DNA of 64,000 nt, from the NCBI RefSeq assembly GCF_022458985.1, contig NC_061771.1, positions 19,169,501 to 19,233,500 on the forward strand. Direction: 5' to 3'. The stretch is from Mugil cephalus. Its lineage: Eukaryota > Chordata > Actinopteri > Mugiliformes > Mugilidae. How positions within the stretch are numbered: position 1 is the stretch's first letter; each line of letters opens with the position of its first letter. Position numbers and translations under genes: made by a program. The notes under the pieces are model-generated. The model made no database searches, was not told the DNA's origin, and was given only the letters and a program-made list of their open reading frames with translations. Of the stretch, positions 19,601-30,578 are shown one piece after another.

Positions 19601-22600
19601 ATAAAAATAAAGTTATGTTTAAAAAAAAATTCATATTAACGCCGCTAGAGACACAATGCATGATTGGATATCCAACCACCCGTTGAGTGACCATCGAGTG
19701 GTCACTACTTTTCGCAGTGCTGCATGGGCCCTATGTAGGGCATGAAATTTGATCTTTAAGGTTTTGGACACCGCTACAAAAAAGGGGGCGATTTTCGGAC
19801 ACAGTCACGCGGTAGATCCACTAGTAGTGTTTCTTGTTCACGAACCAACTCCAGTAAAAGTTAAAGGTATGGTGCAGTGAAACTACTCTGAGCAGAAATA
19901 CTCACTCAAGTAAAGGTAACGGAGTAAATGTAACTCATCATTACTCACCTCTGATGTTAAGGCCAATGTGTTAGCAATTTTTTCCAACACATCCGGAAAA
20001 TACAGTCACATTAGCATTAGTTATGTTCTTTTTTTGACTTATGTAGTCAAGTTTCTGGCCAAAATCTTCAGGTCTGTAGCATTTATGACTAATACTACCT
20101 CAGGGACATATGTTTCATTTTTAGCAGCTAATGGCTTCTTTTAGCTCACTCATTGCCAGTTTTGTGAGGTGCTGTTTATTACAGCGATTTTAATTTAATC
20201 TGCTCAAGCCTTAAGGAGTTTTAAGCCTTAAATTTAAACAGTATGCAAAAGAGGCTAAAATTCTGTCTTAGAGTAACTGGAGAGTGCAATTATTTTTCTG
20301 TGGGTTTGTCACTGAGACTGATGACCTCTTTACTTCACTCACAGTAATTTGATCCATTGCTAAAGATATTGATGAGTGTGTAGCTGGAGGACTCATTCCT
20401 TCAGTGACGAGGTTTTCACATCAGCCAGGTTTATTTCAGTAACAACCTTCTTGGATGGTGTATTACTTTAACCAGATCGTCCTTGGTTAATTCCTTATGT
20501 TTGATCTTTGATAAAGACAGAAGACACAGACAAGGAAGGAAATAATACAAAAAACAAAACAAAACAAAAACAAATGCCAGAGCGAGCAGGAAAGGCAAGA
20601 GAACGAGCAAATACGAGACAGAGGGAAGCGGGCCAGAAAGAAATTAAAAGCAAAGATGGAAAGATGGTTGTAATTTAAACAAAGACAAATGCTTGACATG
20701 ACAGCTGAGCTGCCTGGAAACAGAAGAATCCAATAAAGAGCATAGTTGTGCTCAGAATCAGCTCATAGACATCAGAGCAGTAAGACATACAGTCTGACAG
20801 CAGCTCTCCAACAAATGCTCCACTGTAAATTACAGCTCCCTCTTTGGCAGCATGAGACATCCCCTCAGCACTTTCATCCGCCGTTATTTATAGGCAGATG
20901 ACCTCATTCAGGTTTCAGTGTAATATCTCAGTGTAGCTTGGTTTGCCGTGTCCAGTAACGCAATCTGACTGAACACAGGTCACGCTCCGCGTCGTGTGAG
21001 TGGGGATGTTCGGTTCGGTTCGAAGCCGCCTCCGGAGGCATTCTCCGTGACCCTGATGGCTGTCTGGCAGTTCTTATTCATCTTGATCACTCCCTGGCAA
21101 AACAGAACATTTCATCATCCATATTCCATCTGGATGCTGTCACTCGGTGTGTTTACTTTATCTCCATGACTAGAGACGTAAAGTTTACGCGCACGCATAC
21201 CAGCCAGGGCAGGGCTTTTCTGTGATGTTGAGCCTCCTGGCGCGTCTCGGAAAGTAGTACCGAAAGTAGTAGCCACTATTTTTCAGGGTTCTGAAGAAAT
21301 GATGGACATGGGTTCATGAACGTCTTTACTGCCTCTGTTATGAGTTTGACTAAACAGTGGAATCTGTGTTCTGTGGGCGTAGTTAAGCCGGGTGAGACTA
21401 CGAGAGAGAAACATCACATAAAGTGGCAAGGGGAAGCGAAACAAGGGGCCTAGCCACTGAGTGCTGTATTAAGAGATGAAGTGCCAGTGATGGAGAACAG
21501 ACTTCTGACAAGACCTGCACCATCTGTACATACTGTACTGTGTGAACAGTACAAAGTCATTGCTCTGGCATTCATTGAAAAACAAACTAGTATATAATAA
21601 AAAAAAAAAAAAAAAAAAGTTGCAAAAAACAATAGGATTAAGAACATATAATCTTGATTGGAAATTCATTAAATTTGGATTTGTTTTAGTTTAACCCACT
21701 TTTATTCAGGATTTTAGGTGTGATCAGTGTTACCCATGTTCCCTTTTTGCCTTAAATAAACCACAGCCCCACTCCCATAGCAATAACACTCCTTGATGGC
21801 AGCAGGATGCAGCCTGACTCAGACACACGCACAAAACTGCTAAGGAACAACTCAAAAAAGCATGAAAAAACAGCACAAGGTGCTGACCTGGCCTCCAACT
21901 TCACTAGATCCCAAACTGATCAAGTATCCTAAAGAACCCCACCAACAACGTCCAGTTGCCGGGCATCCTCAGAAGGCCCATGTCCATTCTCCAATGAGTC
22001 ACAACTGCATCAATAAAAAAAATGAGGAATTAACAAATGTGGATCTGGTTAAAGTAATACGCTATCTGAAAAATATGTTACTGAAATAAACCTGGCAAAT
22101 CCAAGATGTCTGCTGCCTAGAAACCCTTGTCACTGAAGGAGTACTCCAGCTACATTGTACTTGGCTCCACTCATTAATATTTTTAGATTATGGATCAAAT
22201 TACTATGAGTTAAGCAAAGAGGTTGGTCTCAGTTGGTGTGGTGGTATGGTCTCAGTTGGTCTCACAAAATATCAGTAAGACCAGAAGGTGGTCATAATGT
22301 TATACCTGCATCTTTCTTTTTCTGTTTTAACTGGAAAACAACTCGTGGGAAATTTATTTGTGAAACAAAGTGAAAGTAAACACTTCCCACTAGGGCCATC
22401 AGGTCCCAAACTTCTCACGACACCCCCTCCCATCACCAGAGTCACTGTAGTTGAATCTGAGTAAAACGTGGTTTTGTTTGCAGGCCTAGCTCAGAATAGA
22501 TTGTAATTATTGATTCACTTAACTAAACAAATTGTGAAGTAATCAGAAGAGGAAGTGCATGTAAACCTTCTAGTTTACTCATTGTAAATCAAACGTCCTG

Positions 22601-25600
22601 CAATCAGTAGAGTTACATTTCTTACAAATGTTTTTAAACACCTTAAGCCTTTGCAATAGATTTGCATGGTATATCCATGCATGAGTTATCTATTAGCAGT
22701 TATCCTAGAAAGTCACAGGGGGTCTGGAGCCTATGGAGGGAGGTACACCCTGAACACATCTCCAGTCTATCACAGGACATACAGGAATTCCCTGAAACTC
22801 TGCTAGAGAGATTCTGGAAGATAGTCCCTCATTTGATGTCAAGCGTGCAGTCATGGAAGTTGTTGATTTTTCAGACATACTATTACTCATGTAGTAAGTT
22901 ATGCTTGAGAGCAGATAGTCTGATGTAAAACCAGCCTCCGGTCTCTGCATGTAGCATTTCAAAATGCTGGCATTAAAGTGCGTGTCAACAGTCAGAAAGC
23001 AATTACATAAATTTTATCTGTATGGGAGGTGTGCCAAGTCTTTACCTTCCAAATCGAATGTTGGACAAAAGCTACAGTCTATAAAGGTACTGGATAAGCT
23101 AAGATCAGGCACCGAGTGTCACCCAACAAAAGAAGGTCATGTCAGCAGTAAAGCATCGTGGCGCAAACGTTATGTTGCGCCACTTACGTTACGAGTTGCT
23201 TTGCTGGTTCATGGGCTGTGTCACCTGCCGTCATCAACTGAACTATGAGTCTTATTAAAGGGTGACTGAGGATGCCACTAATTTATGTGAGATTTAAACT
23301 GGAAGTGGACATTTCCACAGGACAATGATCCAAAGCAAATAATAAAAAAAAAAACACAAAGAAATGCCTCAAAGAGAAGAACCCAGCTGGAAAGCTGTGG
23401 GAGGATTTGAAACATGCACGGAAAACCTTACTCACCTTGGATATGAAGGGAATTGCCATGGAACAGTGGTCAAAAAATTCATCAAGTCGATGTCAGAGAC
23501 GACTGGAAAACACCTACAAGAAAGTATTTCTGCTAAGAAGATAAATAGCACTTTCTGAGGCCAAAGGTGTAGTTACTTTTTCCACACAAAGATATTACTC
23601 CTTCAAGTTCATCGCCTCTTTCTTTATGCACTACTCAACAGAGGATCAGATATTTGTAAATATATGTAAACGTTCTTCTTTCTTTGTCAAACACTATCCA
23701 GATCACTCCCGGCAGTAAGGCGTCCATTGCCAACTTGTGTGCAGGTGACAGAATCCTGGCCATCGAGGGAGTCCCGGCCATAGACCTGATGCACTGTGAA
23801 GCCCAGAACAAGATAAAGGAATCCACCCATCGGCTTTGTCTCACCGTTGAAAGGTCCTAAACAGCTGCTGATTGAGTCTGAAGTTTAATTTGAAGCTCAC
23901 TTTTGCGTTATTGCATTACACATCTAGTCCTCTCTCAATGCTACAGATAACAATGTGTTGAAGTGATGTAATAGATATTGATACATGTAAACGTTTTGGC
24001 TTGTGACTCATAAAAACAAATTAATGTCTCCTTGGTACTCATAATTTCTGGTCTTATATTAACCATTTCTGAATCTGTCTTTGATTTCCAGGAATGAAAC
24101 AACGCTGTGGTCCCCACGTGTTGTGGAGGAGGGTAAAACTCACCAATATAAACTAAACCTGGAAGCTGAAAAGAAGGTTCGTGGAGACTGCCTTCATAAC
24201 GGTAGCTATCTCGTTTCGCGTCTCATTCCCTCCTTCCTTCCGTCTCCCTGCAGGAATATAAACCAATTGGCACTGGTCACAACCGAAAAGCTCAGCCTTT
24301 TGTTGCGGCAGCGACCATCGATGACAGGCGCCAGGTGGTCAGCACGGCCTACAACACTCCCATAGGCCTCTACTCCTCGGGCAATATCCAGGATGCCATG
24401 GAGGGCCAGATCCGAGGCCTGGCTCCCCACAAGCCTGAGGGGTGATTACTGCAGCTAATCATAGAAACTAACTTCTAGCAGCATGGCACTCCATCAGTGT
24501 GGGTGTGTGGGTGTGTGTGTGTGTGTTGGTCAGTTGCATAGACTGTAAATAAAGATGGATGGCAGAACAGCTCTTCAAAAGTAAAGCCAAAGCAAGTAGA
24601 GCTCCCCCTGGTGTCTGGCTGCAGTATAGGTCATAAGCTCCACCTCCTCAATGTTAGTGGATGGGACTTGGGCCAAACTAAAACACTAAAATACACACAA
24701 AAAAAAAAATACTTCGGGGATAGTTTCTCTCATTTTAGGTGGTTAATATAATATGCAATGCGATTTGTTGTTTTAGTTTGTTAGTTGATGGTATAGAAAC
24801 GGGATGTGTCCTCAAGATGACTATGTGCCAGCCACTCAGTGAAGTGCTCCATGGGAGTTGGAGGAAAAATAAATAAAAAATAAAAGTGTATAATCCAACA
24901 TTTTTTTTGGAACTGTCTCCAAACTTGCAAGATGGCGCTGCCCGTATCCCCAGGAAAATACCGTAATTTTGGCCAATGCAAGAAAGTGGGCATGCGTTGT
25001 CCATATTTATATACAGTCTATGTTCATTTGAGACAGTTCAGGTGGTAAAAACTGTCTCTTATGTCATACAATACAGTATCCAGTTGTTTTATTACAGTTC
25101 ACTGGAGCATTTATTCTGACTTTCTGGCATTTCCTTTTTATTTTTATGAGGTTATTTAGCTCCACGTTCAATAATTTAAATCGTAAACTCAATCTGACAA
25201 AAATCAACTTTACTTTGAGTTTGAAGATATTTTCGTTGCTAGCAAACATGCTACAGGACATGTTCTCATGTCCATTTGAGTTGTCCATCATGTTTATTTT
25301 CCAAGAAATAAAAGAATAATTTCTAACAACAACTCAAAAAACAGGACAACAGCACAAGGTGTTGACCTGGCCTCTGAATTCCCTAGATCCCAAACTGATC
25401 AAGTATCAGTGGGATGATCCACAGAGGCCCCTCCCCTCAACCCATAGGACAAAAAGGCCCCCACTAACAACGAATGAACAATATTATGAAGGTGGTCATA
25501 ATGTTATGCCCGATCGGTTTGGTTTGCCTTAGGCTACGAGATAAACCCCATAGCAGACAGGCTTAACTACAACTTCTGAAGAAGATGTACTGTAAATCGC

Positions 25601-28600
25601 ACTGAACCTAAAGCACTAAAGCACTTTGGTTTAACACTAATCTACATGAACACTGCAATGCATCTACATCCACTGCTTCTTCTCATTGCACATTTAGTAT
25701 GTAACCGTAAGGCTGGTTAACATGCAGTATGTTGCATCTGTCAGAATTGTATGACACGCAGTTGTGTTTGGTTTCTATAAGTGTCTGAATATTTGTGTGT
25801 CTGAATGCACTGCCCAGCCCCAGGACTTTGACCAGCATTGAGGAATCTGACGTGTACCGGATGCTACAGAAGGATCAGGAGCAGCAACTTGAGCCTCGGC
25901 AGTCTGGCTCCTTCAGGGCCCTCCAGGAATTCATTGACAGCGACGGTGAGCTCAGAATCAACTCATATAGGTTGGATTAGCCAGATTTGAAGGTGCCGTG
26001 AGTCATCAAACTGTTTCTGCAGTTTTTGGTCCATTAAAGAAATACTTAAAGCTGCAGTGTAGAACTTACTCCCCCTTCTGGCAGTGAGAGCAATTACAAA
26101 AAAAAAGAAATGTTGACACCTCCGTATAACAGACAGCATCAGCCTTAAATTCCTTCTCCTCATTTAGAGTTCTCCAATTGAAAAACACATTTTTTCCACT
26201 CACTTAAGGATCATCTTTTAATCTGAAGCATCAGCAACTCTTTCGGAGCGCTTCTTAGGTTTTATTTCACACTTTCAGACCACCACAGATGATGACTTCA
26301 TAGAACCATAGTTACATCTGTAACTCTTGTTTCTTCATAGCTGCTCCATACCACACACTACCATGCATCTCACTTATCTTACCTACGCAATGACTGCATC
26401 CATTGTCTCTCTTATCTACGTATGTATATGTATAGTAGATGGAGCGTGACCCCAAAACTGGCAGATCACTTCCTGCAGATTTCATGTACAACATCTAAAA
26501 TCTGAAGATGAGAAGAGTGCAGGACTAGGAACAGCTATGAGACTACATAGGACCCTCACAATCACAAAAAGACCAACCACGGGGGGCGAGAGGGGAGCAT
26601 TTTAGAATAAGAAGTTTTATTTTATTTTATTGTCACTGTCTCTTTGGTTCAGGAGAAATAAAAGTAGAAACTATAGCAGCATAAAGATGAAAAAAAAACT
26701 ATAGCAGATATACACAATAAAATACAATATATGCAATAAAGCACACAGTAGAAAAATGTACAAAGAAAAGCAAAGATAAGGTTAAATGTTCAGTGCGGTC
26801 TGTCTGAGCCGTACTTTTCCTCAACTCGAGGGGACAAATTTGTTTGTCAGTGCCTTAAGTGTAGGGGATGTTCACTCACACGTAACATTGCTGTTGTTGT
26901 TTTTCAGGCTCTTAAAAACAATGAATGCTTTTCCAGGAGGAAATAAGGGTTGAACAACCTAAACTTTAATTGTACAGTTCTAGTTTTCATTTGATGACTT
27001 AACTTTGACATAATTCATTCTTTAATTGGATTATTATAGTCAGTATTCCACGGTTAGAAAAAAATAATAATAGCAAAAAGCAAAATTTAGACTATTATTA
27101 ATGTTTTGACATGAGTGTTTGAGTGTGTCATTCAGACTCTAATGTGTTTCCCTTGTTGTTTCTGAGTGCTCTCACACTGAAGCTGCATAATGTGTCAATA
27201 CAAAAGCACTTCTCCTGCCTTCTGTAGCGGAGCAGCAGAATCACGGCCTGATGGGAGCTGAAGTTATGCACCGCACTTATAACCAAAGACAGAGTGTCAT
27301 TCATGATTCATGAGGTCACGTCGCTGCTCTTCAAGTGTTCCTGTCGCACATCCCTCGAGTGTTTTGTTTTCAATTATGCTCTCCAGTGAAACAGAGCTGT
27401 TATTTTGTGTGTGTGTGTGAGAGTTTTTGAGTGGTTTCTTTATCCTGTGGGCAGGCACTCGTCCCATTGTGACTCGCTCAGTGAAAGCCCCGACAACCAA
27501 GCCATCTCCGCCTACAGGAAACCTGCAGAAACTGCCCGTTTGCGACAAATGTGGGAACGGGATTGTGTGAGTATAAATAGATGGAAATCGTCTGTGAGTC
27601 ACATTAGGACCCTCGATGCGTACGAACAACAGTCCGCCACGATTACATAATTCGTTTGATATCAGCTTCGTCGTCTCTCCATGAGGTTCTCCATAAAATT
27701 TCAGTGTAGTTTTTAACTTTACCACAACAAAAGCATCTAAATGGAACGTGTGAGCTCATAGTTAAGACATTAAAGAAGTCATGTGTCACACAACATGCTT
27801 GGTATACAAGAATTGTTAGACAGCTGTTGCCGTCTAGAAGCCACAGAGGTTTTACTTCAACCAGCTAATGTAGGAAACAGTATAATGCAAAAGCAAATCT
27901 AGGATGTATTGGAGCCCGAGGCAAAAAACTTCCAGTTAACAAACTTCATCCAAAAAGTGCTAACGATATATAGCGTTGATTAGTGTTAAGTTCACGTAAT
28001 TCTCTTTGCTTTCTCCATGCAACGGAGAAAATCTAATAACTGACGGGAACATGTCCTCCTCCTCCACACTAGGTGGTGATATGTGTCTTGTCAGCGGGTT
28101 AATACCATGTTGATACAGCCCCCTTTCCGGTTGACCTGTTATGTCATATCATAAACAACAGTTGTTCATCTTTTTTTAATCTCGTACGTAATGTTCGCGC
28201 TACTTCTGGTGCAGATAGGATGCACGCTATCCCTCAGACGGTTCTTCTGCCGGCTCTGTTTACCTCCTTCTTCTTCTTCTGCGACTGGCTTTCTTGGATG
28301 TTTTTGTTCCGGGATCATATGCCAGCACAGCGGTTCTGTAGCATGCACACACACAATGTCCAGTTAAAACTCCGATTAAGCGTATACATGCCAGAGAAAA
28401 ACTATTTTCTTTCGCGTTTTCTAGGTGTCATAATGGGATAAGGAGAACTCTGATTTTAGTCTGAGTAACGTGTTTACATGCATTTAAGTTCTCCAGTCTA
28501 AGTCGGATTAAAGCAATAATAATTTTTTTTTCACGTGCATGTAAACGTACTAATTTTGACTGCCTGGGTTTCCCCTGCTTCCTCCCACAGTCCAAAGACA

Positions 28601-29844
28601 TGCTCATTAGGTAAATCTGTGATTCTTAATTATCAGCAGCTGTGTATGTGAGCTTGAATGGTCGTTAGCCTCCTTGTTAGCCCTGTCGTGACCTGTCCTG
28701 TCTCACCCATAGACGGCTGGGATTAGCTCTCTAGGAGAAAGCACTTTTGAGAACAGAAAAAGTAACAAGTCGATTTGTTGCCGTGTCTTGACGCCCGCTG
28801 GCAGTTCACTCTCTATTCTTGGTCAAAGGCAACACGACTTACTACTCACTCTATGATGATTAAGAGTAGTTAATTATCAGTAGTTAATCATCAAAGAGGG
28901 AACAAGCTAAATACTGTGACGGTAGTGGCAGTTTATGCAAATCTCTCCCTCATAGTTAAGGGCAGACTACCAGCATTTCAGTTATTAATCGAGGTTATTA
29001 GTTTCACTTGATGGTTGTTATGAGTTCCCCTCTGACTGTTGGTGTGTCTGTGTTTTCGACATATTGCTCCCTTTGATTTGTGGGAAACATTCTAATTAAA
29101 AAATACTATTAAAAACTTTAAATATAATTAGGCAGAGTTTGCAGATTTCACCAGAAAAGTCCATATGAACCGCTCCCTCTTGACGTGTTCACAACCTCGT
29201 AACCTCAGCTGTGACGTGTTTGCTCTGACGTCTTCAGAAATGGCAGAACTACATGCGTTTTCTTCACACGTTTATGCCTCACTACGACCTTTTATTTCTT
29301 CCATTGAGTTACCCACAGTTAGCTGATGTTGAACACCAAGCATTTTGTGCACATGACTTCTCGTATCGTAATCACAACTAAAGAGTTTATGAACAATTAA
29401 CACCACTAAACATTTGAAGGCAGTAAATGTTCAACTAATTGTGAGATTGCTTGCAAAAATAGAAAAAGTAGTCCTCCCGTGTCTGTCCATCCCGTTCCTT
29501 GGCACATTTAAGAGCATCAAGAGCCCAAAGTAGCCCAAATACCAAAGTTTCAGCCTATGAACAGTTTACATAAACAATGCTCTTTGCAATACGGTTATTT
29601 TGTGTCACTTTCCCTACAAACACTATCCTCTGTTCTTGACTTGCTTTGTCGCTACAGTGGGACGGTAGTGAAGGCTCGGGACAAGTATCGCCACCCTGGT
29701 TGCTTCGTGTGCTCCGACTGTGACATCAACCTGAAACAGTCGGGCTATTTCTTTGTGGAGGGGCAGCTGTACTGTGAGATTCACGCCCGTGCCAGAATGA
29801 GACCGCCGGAGGGCCACGACCTTATCACAACATTTCCTGCATAG
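16627..29844 (+). CDS. PDLIM3: PDLIM3 (actinin-associated LIM protein, ALP)
   Basis: PDZ-LIM adaptor that binds alpha-actinin-2 at muscle Z-discs. Seven exons with matching phases: 16627-16719, 23702-23853, 24092-24176, 24254-24441, 25818-25945, 27455-27566, 29658-29844 (TAG); 314 residues, against 316 for the shorter human form. The PDZ domain (about 1-84) starts [20 protein letters not shown]. Exon 4 encodes [20 protein letters not shown] and the ZM motif [17 protein letters not shown] (about 142-167), matching the middle region of the 316-residue human isoform. The LIM domain (about 245-303) has CDKC, HPGC, CSDC and the final C..H (YCEIH) zinc ligands. The ATG is chosen by the family-standard N-terminus. 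Exon 5 has two possible acceptors six bases apart (25818 or 25824). The exon-2 donor is GTCCTA, a weak match. An AATAAA at 30037 is the likely poly(A) signal. Confidence 0.95.
19004..19953. mobile_element. hAT-like element with CAGAGGTGGGTA ends
   Basis: Starts CAGAGGTGGGTAGCATA and ends GTAACTCATCATTACTCACCTCTG; the inner ends contain the CTCAAGTAAAGGTAACGGAG stretch typical of a widespread fish element. The 8-bp flanks (CACCAGAC and ATGTTAAG) do not match, so the duplication is lost or the limits are slightly off. It is interrupted by the element at 19353-19804. Confidence 0.65.
19353..19804. mobile_element. Nested inverted-repeat element with CTGTGTCCGAAA ends
   Basis: CTGTGTCCGAAATCG at 19353 is mirrored by CGATTTTCGGACACAG ending at 19804. 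It sits wholly inside the 19004-19953 element, so it inserted later. Non-coding. Confidence 0.65.
21776..22308 (-). mobile_element. Mariner-like MITE/remnant
   Basis: Contains GTGCTGACCTGGCCTCCAAC, which still reads as the transposase fragment [11 protein letters not shown], the block before the last catalytic region in Tc1/mariner proteins, and ends with the family terminus GGTGGTCATAATGTTATACC. The same family recurs at 25322, 30155, 32330, 33765, 35970, 50840 and 53735. Strand given follows the terminal sequence and is nominal. Confidence 0.6.
23260..23600 (+). pseudogene. Degenerate Tc1-like transposase relic
   Basis: The stretch CAGGACAATGATCCAAAG near 23318 encodes the QDNDPK block of Tc1 transposases, followed by a broken C-terminal part and the typical end GTAGTTACTTTTTCCACACA. 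Frames are shifted and interrupted. It lies just before PDLIM3 exon 2. Confidence 0.55.
24499..24525 (+). repeat. (GT)n microsatellite
   Basis: A run of GTGTGTGTGG-type dinucleotides immediately after PDLIM3 exon 4 in the intron. Confidence 0.8.
24537..25022. mobile_element. MITE with CATAGACTGTA ends
   Basis: CATAGACTGTAAATAAAGAT at the left and the inverse TTTATATACAGTCTATG at the right form terminal inverted repeats of about 20 bp; this is a common teleost non-autonomous element. It sits in the intron between PDLIM3 exons 4 and 5. Confidence 0.65.
25322..25523. mobile_element. Mariner-like MITE fragment
   Basis: Shares AGCACAAGGTGTTGACCTGG, CCCAAACTGATCAAGTATC and the terminus GGTGGTCATAATGTTATGCC with the copies at 21776 and 50840. 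Left terminus missing. Confidence 0.6.
25946..27454. other. PDLIM3 intron 5, no exon seen
   Basis: No coding exon recognised. A stretch beginning near 26610 (repeated TTTTA followed by TTGTCACTGTC) looks like the 3' end of a retroelement in reverse orientation, but the family is not clear. Confidence 0.4.
27567..29657. other. PDLIM3 intron 6 with dispersed repeats
   Basis: No exon seen. About 28340-28560 contains paired CATGTAAACGT/ACGTGTTTACATGC segments of a DNA-transposon type, and 28560-28740 is a fragment of the high-copy teleost repeat with CTTCCTCCCACAGTCCAAAG, also seen at 47520. Confidence 0.4.
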
Positions 29845-30154
29845 ACCCACCCCCCACCGCCCCCACCCAGATGAGCGCAGACGCAACCGCTTTGCCGAGC
29901 CCCTCTTGTGTCCTACATCTGTGTTTTATGTGTCCCCCTGCACCTTGATGCCGTCTGTGTGCAATAGTATTTCAGTACAGCCTGAACTTAGCAGTACAAT
30001 GTTTTAACCTGTACATCACATTTTGATGTATGTGATAATAAAGGAGCTTGGTTTTTAAGGAGCCCAGTGGAGACAGCGAAACACTCTGAGACTCGTCATG
30101 ATCTGATGTCTTTTTTTTTTTTTTTTTAAATAGAGGCCTCTGTTCATTCTTATA

Positions 30155-30578
30155 CACCGATCAGCCACAACATTAAATCCACCGACAGGAGAAGTTAATA
30201 AATTCACCTTCTTGTGGGAACACAATGATCCGCTGGAAAAATTTGGACCTGGTGTTTGTGTGGATGTTACTTTAACACACCTGTATAATCTTGATGGCAG
30301 CAGTTATCCCCAGCCTGACACACATACACACTCACACAAAAATGGCTTAAGAAAAACAACAACAAAACATGAAAAACAGCACAAGGCCTCTAAACTCTTT
30401 AGATCACAAACCGATCAAGTATCTGTGTGATCATCCACACGTGTTTAACCCCCCACCCCCACCCGCTAGGCCACCAGACACCGCAGGACGCCCTCAAAAG
30501 GCCCACAACTCTTTTGGAGGCACAAAGGAGACCTACACAATATTAGGAAAGCGGTCATAATGTTGTGGCTAATCCGTG
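30155..30578 (-). mobile_element. Mariner-like MITE with TA target site
   Basis: A 424-bp element between TA dinucleotides. Left terminus CACCGATCAGCCACAACATT, right terminus ATGTTGTGGCTAATCCGTG, its near-perfect inverse. The inside includes GTTTGTGTGGATGTTACTTT, a known part of the parent transposase gene. This is the most complete copy of its family here. It lies just after the PDLIM3 poly(A) site. Confidence 0.75.

Larger units (their letters stand above)
16720..23701. other. PDLIM3 intron 1, repeat-rich
   Basis: A 7-kb intron separates the first PDZ exon from the rest. It contains the nested elements at 19004-19953, a mariner remnant at about 21776-22308, a fragment of a dispersed teleost repeat (22735-22800) and a Tc1-like coding relic (23260-23600). 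No further exon is seen at 16720-19003 or 19954-21770. Confidence 0.6.

Noticed and set aside
21862-22089. Possible small gene with VLTWPP start
   Set aside because: It is a relic of the mariner-family transposase shared with several other copies in the window.
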